The notes beneath the pieces were generated by a model that was given only the letters and a program-made list of their open reading frames with translations, was not told where the DNA came from and ran no database searches. Source: Brachycybe producta (lineage: Eukaryota; Arthropoda; Diplopoda; Playtdesmida; Andrognathidae). From it: DNA of 64,000 bases. Numbering within the stretch: position 1 is the stretch's first letter; every line of letters begins with the position of its first letter. Below, piece after piece: positions 55,571 through 64,000 of this stretch. The stretch lies in the NCBI GenBank assembly GCA_036925085.1, contig JAUPFP010000093.1, positions 375,001 through 439,000 on the forward strand. Direction: 5' to 3'. A program made the translations under genes and the position numbers.

Positions 55571-55959
55571 AAAAGGGCCTGTGGCAGAAATGCGATTGTC
55601 ACACCATTGTCACAAAACCCAGAAGATGTCAATCTAAATGACAATTGCAATATGTGTTCTGGTGCTGCAGCTGAAATAATGGCTGCCATTGTCAGTAATA
55701 AAATTAATAATTTAATTAAAACACATAATAAATAAAGAATGTTCTAAATAAGAAAACAAAAAGACTGGTTAAAAATGGTTCTTGGTCTGAATCAGGTGTT
55801 GTTGTTTTTTCTTAACTTTTCAAGTCTTTTAAAAGTTTTATATTCTCTTCTTCTTGATTGTTGTTTATTATGTGTTGAAATACTTAAGAAACAATTTACC
55901 ACAATTGTGTGAAGAAGTCAAAAATAAGAATGGGTTAAAATTATTGGCTTGTGTTCGGA

Positions 55960-56720
55960 AACTAAAGATAAAGCTACTTACTATCTGGCTAGAAAACAGA
56001 AAGAAAAAAAGCAGCATCCGGAAACAACATGTGGACGGAGGGGGAGCTTCTTTTAAGAAAGCGTGTTCGCAAAACAACTCTCGTATGCTAGCTCCACCTA
56101 TATTTCTCAAGAAAGCAAGCATCTAATCCACCATAATTGTTTTCTTGAATCTTGAAAGAAAACAGAAAAATCAGTATCCGGAAACAACATATGAATAGGT
56201 GGCTTCCTTTAAGAAAGCGTGTTTGCAAAACAACGCTTGTATGCTAGCTCCACCTATATTTCTCAAGAAAGAAAGCATCTAATCCAGCATACATGCTTGC
56301 TTTCTTGAATCTGGAAAGAAAACAGAAAAAAAAGAAGCAACATCCGGAAACAACTTGTGGACGGAGGGGAAGCTTCTTTTAAGAAAACATGTTCGAGAAT
56401 TATGCTAGCTCCACTTATTTGTTTTTTCTCAAGAAAGCAAGCATCTAATCCACCATAATTGTTTTCTTGAATCTTGAAAGAAAAAAGAAAAATCAGTATC
56501 CGGAAACAACATGTGGATGGATGGCTGGCTTCTTTTAAGAAAACGTGTTCGCAAAACTACGCTCGTATGCTAGCTCCACCTATATTTCTCAAGAAAGCAA
56601 GCATCTAATCCACCATAATTGTTTCTTTGAATCTTGAAAGAAAACAGAATGAGCAGTATCCGGAAACACCATGTGGATGTTATGTTTGCACCAATGGCCT
56701 CCTCTATAAAGCTTTTTAAG
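55960..56720. repeat. 162-bp tandem repeat, about 4.6 copies
   Basis: CTTGAATCTTGAAAGAAAAC recurs near 56144, 56309, 56467 and 56628. Units include CATCCGGAAACAACATGTGG, GAAAGCGTGTTCGCAAAAC and ATGCTAGCTCCACCTATAT. Confidence 0.88.
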
Positions 56721-56794
56721 GCCTCATATTTGATAAGAAAATGGCGAAATAAAAGCACATTTCAAATGCATTCTTCTAAAGCCGAGTACAGACC

Positions 56795-57125
56795 AAGCTC
56801 GCGAGCCATTCTAGAACAGTTCGCGAACAGAAACAGTACCCGGTTTAGACTGGAGTTTGCGAACAGTTCTTGAGCTGTTCGCGAACCTATACAAAGTTCG
56901 CTCTTGTGGCAGTACATCAAAGGGTTGGTTCTGGAACATCTGCCGAACAGCGAACCCGGTCTAGACGTGAGTGAGCTCGTCTCAACACTTGATAATTAAT
57001 TATTACAAACAAATTTAAAAAGGCGAACTCGTGACGAACTAGCAAACGAAATCAAGAGCTCACTGCTCGCGAGCAGCTCTCGAGACAGTTTCCGAGCAGT
57101 TTGCGAACTTGTAATTTTTTGTGTC
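56795..57125. repeat. GCTCGCGAGC / GAACAGTTCGCGAACA inverted-motif repeat
   Basis: Left CAAGCTCGCGAGCCATTCTA, right CTGCTCGCGAGCAGCTCTCG, with GAACAGTTCGCGAAC between. It is the fuller relative of 1-120. Confidence 0.65.
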
Positions 57126-57557
57126 TTGTGAAGTTGGCGTAACATTATTTACGTATCTGATGAAATTAACTTTTAGTTTTCGGACACAGCCAGTGTTTTG
57201 AGAGCCGAAAAAAGAAAGGCGGAAAAGAGAGAAAGAGAGAAAAACCCCGACCTGTTTTTATGTTTTCCATAAATTCATTCAGGAAAAGATAAACAAAAAG
57301 ATGGCGGGTGAAGAAAACAAAAGATTTAAAAAAAAGTGAAAAATAAGACATTTAAAAAAAAAGATAAACAAAAATATTCCATTTTAAGAAATAATTTTAA
57401 TGAGGTTTAAAATCAAATGTTGGAAAATGATTTCGATGACAGATTTTAATCTAAATATTTAAGCGGTTTTTATTATCATATCAAACAAGTTCCGCTTTTC
57501 TGTTTTTGTTTGGAATATTTTTCTACAAAATAAACAAAATTATAATCAACTTTAATC

Positions 57558-57843
<286 letters not shown>

Positions 57844-58155
57844 TATGGGTCTAAAAAATAGGAATTTGGGACTTAAAACATCTTCAAGCGTTTTTTTTTT
57901 TCTTCTTCTTTCATTTCCGAATGCGGCCCATAGTTGAAGCGTGACATTACTAAAAACGTTGTAAATGCCAAAATTTAAATTTTTCTGAAGACCAAAAAAA
58001 AAAAAACAAATTTTCTTAATAAACCAATTTACATAAAAGACCATAAAATATTGTAATACAATTTAAAAAGGAAGCTAAGAAATAGAGAATTTATTAAAAA
58101 AAATTATTAATCAACTAGTGGGGTAACCCGTCATAAATGACGGGAGCGAAATTCA

Positions 58156-58296
58156 CAGGCAATTGTGCCCAGCATTAGAATTTCTTTTCCTCCGCCCTTT
58201 TATGACGTCAGACCAAGTAACAAACCAATTAGAAATTGATGACGTTCATAAAAGGGCTGAGCAAAAGAAATTCTAATGCTGGGCACAATTGCCTGT
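58156..58296. mobile_element. Short palindrome related to family A, inside the Helitron
   Basis: CACAGGCAATTGTGCCCAGC at the left and GCTGGGCACAATTGCCTGTG at the right; core with CCGCCCTTTTATGACGTCAG. About 140 bases, shorter than family A but sharing its termini and GACGTCA core. A remnant right end is at 1323-1343. Confidence 0.75.
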
Positions 58297-58662
58297 GATA
58301 AATTATAGTTTAATTTTGCTACTATTATCCCCTCCCCTTTTTTACATTTGAAAGAGAAAATGAGCTTTTCATTTTTCTCTGGTGTGCGCATGCGCGTCGT
58401 TTGTTCCTTTTTTTACTCCTTTCATTTCAATTTGAGTCACCCCCTCCCACTTTTTTCCATCTTCACGTTTCTCTCTCTCTCTCCCCTTTCTACACTTTCC
58501 AACCTTTTCCCCTCTCCAATTTAATATCATGGGGTTCTTGGATGGGGAGAGTGCAACATATAGTTGACCTTGAGAAAAAAAAAGCGGTTCATTCATTTAA
58601 ATTTATATAAATTCCGACGTGCTTCAAGGTCTCAGCGTTAATCACACACACACAGACCTGGC

Positions 58663-58860
<198 letters not shown>

Positions 58861-59101
58861 ATAATTTTTTTAAAAGATTTTTTAACTTCACTTCAGTTCC
58901 AAAAACGTTGTAAATGCCAACAACATGCAACGTAATATGCTGACAAGTTGGCACAAATAGTGACATTGTTGGCATTTACAACATGACTATAGTTACTAAG
59001 TGACTGGCCAGGTTGACACTCGAATTGCTGCTATATTGGCTGTTACAACGTTATGACTTGCACAACAATTCTACTTCAGTTTTTTTTTACCACTAGGAAG
59101 A

Positions 59102-59308
59102 CAGGCAGTTAGAAATCGGGACAAACAGAATTTTGCTCCGCCCTTTTTATGACGACCGGCAACTTCTAATTAGTTGGTTATGTAGTCTGACGTCACATGT
59201 TCCGCCCCTTTTCAACGTCGAACCCACACAACAAACCAATTAGAAGTTGCAGGTCGTCATAAATAGGGCGGAGCCAACATCTGTTTGTCCCGATTTCTAA
59301 TTGCCTGT
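59102..59308. mobile_element. Family A palindromic MITE
   Basis: Perfect 9-base duplication CTAGGAAGA at 59093-59101 and 59309-59317. Ends CAGGCAGTTAGAAATCGGG and CCGATTTCTAATTGCCTGT. Confidence 0.92.
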
Positions 59309-59309
59309 C

Positions 59310-59835
59310 TAGGAAGAGTACTTTCGGTGTGACAAGCAAATTCCTCTTGCAAAAAAGCATGGCGGTTGCAACTCATTTTCGATTAAAAACGTATTTCATC
59401 CTTATGTGGCATTTACAACGTTTTTGAAATGCACGCCTCAGTTTTCGTTTTTTTTTTTTATATTAAAAGTTAAACGATTTTAGCGCCATCTATTCAGATG
59501 TCGTTTTATGGAATTACAATTAAAATATATATATAAAAAAGGAATCTCAAGCAATTTGGCAATGTTGCCAAAAATAAGAAGGTTACAAAAAGTGACAGCA
59601 AAAGAAGAAGTTACAAGTTACTAATAACTAGATAATATTAGTATGGAAGCAAATAGTAGGCGGAAGAAGAGGAGGGTGGTGCCAAAATGGAGCCACATAT
59701 TTGACAGCCGAAAATAAAGAAAACACTTAAATATGGTGGACCACCTTTCATTATTTAAAAGGTGGTGGGTTTTCTCGAAATCTTGATTATTTTTGTCTTT
59801 CCGAAGAGCAAAATTAAGGAGGAACTTGAATGTGT
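59310..59835. other. Unique AT-rich DNA
   Basis: No recognisable element or exon. TTTACAACGTTTTTG motifs near 58900-59420 recur on both strands around the family A insertion, hinting at a larger decayed inverted repeat. Confidence 0.35.
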
Positions 59836-59837
59836 TT

Positions 59838-60145
59838 TATACCTTGTACTCACACATGAGTTAAATGAATTCAAATTAAATGTGTTTAAGTGAATTATAC
59901 GGAATCCAGTTAAGGACATGAACCAAATAAAAATTGATTTTATTATTAATATTTTAAATTGAAATACTAAATCAATATTTTGTCAATAGTTTATTATATT
60001 TAAGTATTAATCTCGATTATTTTGAGATTAATTAACTGAATAAATTGAATTCGACAGATTGTTTGTTTGTCCTTCACAGGGCTCTGTAGAACAAATTTAT
60101 TATTTAAATGCATTTAAATTATCAGGTGTGTTTACTAGGTATTAG
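59838..60145. mobile_element. Family I element
   Basis: TACCTTGTACTCACACATGA ... GGTGTGTTTACTAGGTATTA, collinear with 25515-25835. Confidence 0.78.
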
Positions 60146-60149
60146 TAAA

Positions 60150-60995
60150 ACTACAAAGTGTTTTAGAAAGTTTAATTTGAAAGATTGCCAACATGAAAAT
60201 ACTATCAAGTGGTTCAGTTACCCTTCTAGAATATAAGATGGTTTTAAAGCAAAGGAAGAGTGAAACTTGAGTGTTTTAGAAACTAGAAGGGTAGCTCAGT
60301 CCACTTATGGGTAATTTTGATGTTGATTATCTTTCAAAATAAACTTTTTATGCGAGTTTAAAAATGATGGGGTCACTGTTATTATTAAGAGGGGGAAAAT
60401 GAAACTTGAACGTGTTTTAGAAACTAGAAGGATAACTTAATCACTTAAGGGTTATTTTTATGGTGATATCGTTTAAAATAAACTTTTTAACTCAGTTTGA
60501 AAATGACGTCATTTTTTAAATATTTGTCTATAAAAAGCTTACTTTGAAATTATTCTGTCATTCAGAAGCAGAATTTAAAGAAACTAGAATGGGTTTTAAA
60601 AACTAGAAGGTAACTCAATCACTTAAGGGTTATTTTCATGTTGATATTTTTCAAAATAAACTTTTTACGTCAGTTTGAAAATGATCCAACTTTAAGCAGA
60701 CGTCATTTTTTTTAAATTTTCATCTATAAAAAAAGTTTATTTTGAAAGATATCAACATGAAAATAACCCTTAAGTGATTGAGTTACCCTTCTAGTTTTTA
60801 AAACCCATTCTAGTTTCTAATAATTCTGCTTCTAAATGACAGAATAATTTCAAAGTAAGCTTTTTTGCTGCTTAAAAGTTGGATCATTTTCAAACTGACA
60901 TAAAAAGTTTATTTTGAAAGATATCAACATGAAAATACTCTTGAGGTGATTGAGTTACTCTTCTAGTTTCTAAAAAAACACATTCAAGTTTCACA
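60150..60995. mobile_element. Family D cluster, overlapping copies
   Basis: Four right-facing arms (GTTTTAGAAACTAGAAGGGT type) followed by reverse arms, with large overlapping palindromes at about 60400-60830 and 60570-60990. Confidence 0.75.
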
Positions 60996-61600
60996 CTTTC
61001 AGGCGCTTATATTTTAAAACCGATTTAACACAAAAAAGAAATATTCTGGTCTCTTCTATTTCGTGTTAAAAGGTTTTTCCTCCTCGTAATTAAATTAATT
61101 AATTAATTAATTTAATCAATTTTTTCATATTTGATTTTAATTAATCTAATATGAATTTTCTATCAGTTTATTTACACCTTTATTTTTTGATAATAAAATA
61201 CAATACAAATTTGCCCACGCTCTTTTTATTGTAACCATGGCAACGTGATTTTGTTTTTGTTTAATTATATACTGGTGGCGCCCCCCCTTAACGACTATAT
61301 TTTACATAAAATTCTATTGATAAGTTTTAAGAGAATATTTTAACAAAGAAATTTTCTTTGGAAAAAATATTTTCTACAATTTATTTTTGGAAGTTAATTA
61401 TTTTGAGTTTCCAAACAATGTTGATTCCGTTTTTCGATTCCGAAATCGTTTTTTCCGGTTTAGAGAAGACAAAATCAAGATATAAATAAATAAATATAGA
61501 TCTATTTTGGTTATAAATTTGAATTCATTTAACTCAGGGTGTGTCTCAATGTCGTCTGCTCAAAACAACAAGATGGAGGACGTGTGTTATCTAGGCTCTT
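60996..61600. other. AT-rich non-coding DNA
   Basis: A TTAATTAATTAATTAATTTA run at 61095-61115. 61540-61585 (GTCGTCTGCTCAAAACAACA) matches 34998-35030. No coding signal. Confidence 0.35.
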
Positions 61601-61605
61601 AAAAC

Positions 61606-62240
61606 ACAGGCAATTAGAAAACGGGATGAACAGAAGTTGGCTCCGTCCTTTTTATGACGAACAACTTCTAATTGGTTTGTTGTGTGGTTCGACGTTGAAG
61701 AGGGGCGGAACATGTGACGTCAGACTACATAACTAACCAATTAGAGGTTGCCGTTCGTCATAAAAAGGGCGGAGCCAACTTCTGTTCATCCCGTTTTCTA
61801 ATTGCCTGTCTTAAAAAAACAGGCAGTTAGAAATCCGGGTGAGTTTCAGTTGGCTCCGCCCTTTTTATGACGACCAGCAACTTCTGATTGGTTTGTTGTG
61901 TGGTTCGACGTTGAAGAGGGCGAAGCATGTGACGTTATACTACATAACCAGCCAATTAGAAGTTGCCGTTCGTCATAAAAAGGGCGGAGCCAAATTCTGT
62001 TCATCCCGTTTTCTAATTGCCTGTCTTTAAAAAGAGGCGGTTAGAAATCGGGACAAACAGAAGTTGGTTCCGCCCTTTTTATGACGACCGGCAACTTCTA
62101 ATTGGTTTGTTGTGTGGTTCGACGTCGAAAAAGGGCGGAACATGTGACGTCAGACTACATAACTAACCAATTGGAGGTTGCCGTTCGTCATAAAAAGGGC
62201 GGAGCCAACTTCTGTTCGTCCCGATTTCTAATCGCCTGTG
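61606..62240. mobile_element. Family A palindromic MITE, trimer with one outer target duplication
   Basis: Three palindromes (about 61606-61809, 61819-62024, 62033-62240) joined by CTTAAAAAA and CTTTAAAAA spacers. The whole is flanked by identical TCTTAAAAC at 61597-61605 and 62241-62249. Confidence 0.9.
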
Positions 62241-62249
62241 TCTTAAAAC

Positions 62250-62925
62250 TGTTGTGTTTCATCTTGAACATATTTTTAGTATGCTCAGCGACAGAACGAC
62301 AAAAAGTCGTTCGTGTTACATTATAAACAGGTACATTTGCGTCACTTGACAGGTACAAGAGAAAGATAGAGAGATAGAGAGATTTAAATAGATAAAAACT
62401 AGACAATGAAGGATAGAGAGAAGGAGAAAGAAAGAAAAGGTATATAAGAATATTTTTGGGTTTTTTATTGTTTAGAGAGAGAAAAGGTTAAAGGTGAAAT
62501 AAAATATTTTCACTAAGGGGGGGGGGGGGGGTCCTCTTATTTTTCTATGGAAATATTAATATATTAAGAAGTTTTCATCTCATAGGAGATTAGGACCAAG
62601 AAAAAAACAGATAAAAATATCTGTGGGTTTTGTTATCCAATTGTCAGATTTAGAATCAATTATTTGGATGTCATTTTTCATAAAAAAGGTGTTTTATTTT
62701 TTTCTCTCTCTTTCAAAAGATTATCTTAATTGAGGGTTATTTGTCGCCATTTTGTTTTTGTTTTTTTGTTAAGGGGTTTATCATTAAATTTATTTTTTGG
62801 GGGGTGGGTGGGTGGGGGTTCTTTGCCAACCACACAACTTGTATGCAAATTAATTACGTGATTTTTTTTCGTTATCTTTATTTGTTTGCCATAATTCCCT
62901 CTTTATCTTCTGACGCATATATTTT
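62250..62925. other. Low-complexity non-coding DNA
   Basis: AGAGAGATAGAG at about 62360-62382, a G run at 62518-62531 and a GGGTGGGTGGG block at 62802-62818. No coding signal. Confidence 0.4.
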
Positions 62926-62929
62926 ACTA

Positions 62930-63235
62930 CTTTGACTAGTTTCTACTTTGACTAGTTTCTACTTCTGACTAGTTTCTACTTCTGACTAGTTTCTACTTCT
63001 GACTAGTTTCTATTTCTGACTAGTTTCTACTTCTGACTAGTTTCTACTTCTGACTAGTTTCTACTTCTGACTAGTTTCTACTTCTGACTAGTTTCTAACT
63101 TCTGACTAGTTTCTATTTCTGACTAGTTTCTACTTTGACTAGTTTCTACTTTGACTAGTTTCTACTTTGACTAGTTTCTACTTTGACTAGTTTCTACTTT
63201 GACTAGTTTCTACTTTTACTAGTTTCTACTTCTCA
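62930..63235. repeat. 17-18 bp minisatellite, GACTAGTTTCTACTTCT
   Basis: About 18 units, in 16-base (GACTAGTTTCTACTTT) and 18-base (with TTCT) versions arranged in blocks. Confidence 0.96.
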
Positions 63236-63349
63236 TTTTGCCTAATAAATGTGAAGTTATGCAAAATAAGAGACAGTTAAAGGTGCAAATTCAATAAAAT
63301 ATAACTTGGCACTTCAAGTGGCACTTGATTTCCATTTTTTTTTAAATTA

Positions 63350-63630
63350 AAAATGAGGCTCACAGGAACAGACCCATGAGACTCATAAGGCCTACAAGAC
63401 CCATGAGGCCCACAAAACCCACCAGATCTGTTAAGCTCACTTTCATCTATGAATTCCACCAGACAAATGAGCCACTTTGTGTCTACCAGACCCATGAAGC
63501 CTACAAAGGTCAAAACCCCACTAGACCTATGTATGTGGCCCACAAAATCCACCAAGTCTACAAAACCCACCAGACCCATGTGGGCCACCAAACCCGGTGG
63601 GTGTCTCATGAAGTCAAACAGACCCAATGA
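63350..63630. repeat. Degenerate CCCATGAGGCCCACAAA array
   Basis: Same type as 39270-39640. The repeated ACCCACCAGACCCATG gives Pro/Thr/Arg-rich frames with no splice or family support. Confidence 0.75.
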
Positions 63631-63654
63631 AGCTTATCTTGTATAGGGTATTTA

Positions 63655-63800
63655 AGAAGCGAACTTACGGAAAACTAGTATTAAGTGTATTAAAAACTAG
63701 AAGAGTTTTCATGTTTGATATCTTTTATAATAAACTTTTTATTCGAACTCACATAAAAAGCTTATTTTGAAATGTATCAATATATTGAAGATATCCTTCT
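63655..63800. mobile_element. Family D short copy
   Basis: GTATTAAAAACTAGAAGAG, TTTCATGTTTGATATC and the reverse half ending CCTTCTAGTTTATAAAA. Confidence 0.65.
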
Positions 63801-63807
63801 AGTTTAT

Positions 63808-64000
63808 AAAATTACTTTGAAAAATTTCCACAAAGAGCGCTAGCATCGTTTTTCTATTGAGCCCATAGACCCAATGTTAAATTTTAATTTTTAAAATACA
63901 CAGTCATGGCCGCAATATGATTATTTTTCATATTTCAAGTTGTCCAATTTGATGGTTCAAAGTGCAGTGTGTACCTTTAAATATATGCTGATCTAGTGAT
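63808..64000. mobile_element. Family E palindrome, third copy, cut by window end
   Basis: ATTACTTTGAAAAATTTCCA, AGAGCGCTAGCATCGTTTTT and GATGGTTCAAAGTGCAGTGT match the left arm of 45089-45908. Confidence 0.85.

Noticed and set aside
63277..63627. 116-residue - strand frame (GLVGFVDLVDFVG) and its + strand counterparts
   Set aside because: Both strands are open over a degenerate 12-mer array. No known domain and no start or splice context.

Overview
This is animal (metazoan) nuclear DNA. It is AT-rich, has spliced genes with GT/AG introns, and is crowded with microsatellites, minisatellites and short inverted-repeat transposons. Three protein-coding genes can be supported, all by bilaterian gene families. 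The basic helix-loop-helix region of the myogenic gene reads closer to protostome than vertebrate relatives as I remember them, so I suspect a protostome (arthropod-like or mollusc-like). The species cannot be fixed from the sequence. No tRNA, rRNA, CRISPR array or bacterial operon was seen.

Genes. (1) At the left edge, + strand, 1770-2219 is the last coding exon of a Ras-like small GTPase of the RERG/RASL11/RASL12 type; its upstream exons are off the window. (2) On the - strand, 11962 down to 7265, I assembled an eight-exon, 435-residue synaptotagmin that matches synaptotagmin-12. All exon phases agree, and both C2 domains lack most calcium-binding aspartates. (3) On the + strand, from 43528, is a MyoD-family myogenic regulatory factor with a long low-complexity N-terminal region, the Cys-rich/basic/HLH core in exon 1, and a second exon at 52001-52079 after a 7.5 kb repeat-filled intron. 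Its last exon was not found.

Repeats fill most of the rest. Family A (2.5, 22.7-23.1, 23.6, 24.6, 29.9, 38.4, 59.1 and 61.6-62.2 kb) is a roughly 210-bp near-perfect palindrome with 9-11 bp target duplications, Mutator-like in behaviour, and also occurs as a dimer and a trimer. Family B (11.4, 12.8, 35.4-36.4, 46.9 kb) ends in TACGGAGCCCTGTAAAGGAC. Family C (5.1, 12.2, 25.9, 27.2, 33.1, 34.3-35.3, 37.8 kb) ends in GGCTCGGATTTTTATGCAAA. Family D (6.2, 6.8, 13.6-15.9, 22.0, 26.4, 32.8, 44.6, 60.2-61.0, 63.7 kb) carries AGAAACTAGAAGGGTA. Family E comprises roughly 0.75-kb palindromes at 29.1 and 45.1 kb and at the right edge. There are Helitron helicase remnants at 0.7, 1.3-1.7, 55.3 and 58.1-58.7 kb, one with a textbook 3' terminus, and a complete 470-bp short retroelement at 53.3 kb with a 17-bp target duplication.

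Tandem arrays are equally prominent: 122-bp units in a synaptotagmin intron (10.5-11.06 kb), 181-bp units (21.2-21.9 kb), 82-bp units full of GAACATGTTC palindromes (31.36-32.16 kb), 170-bp units (40.8-41.6 kb), a 1.6-kb array of a 20-mer in the myogenic gene's intron (50.1-51.7 kb), and several minisatellites that share one short core with the neighbouring family D transposons. All repeat boundaries were read by eye and are good to about 10 bases unless a target duplication fixes them.
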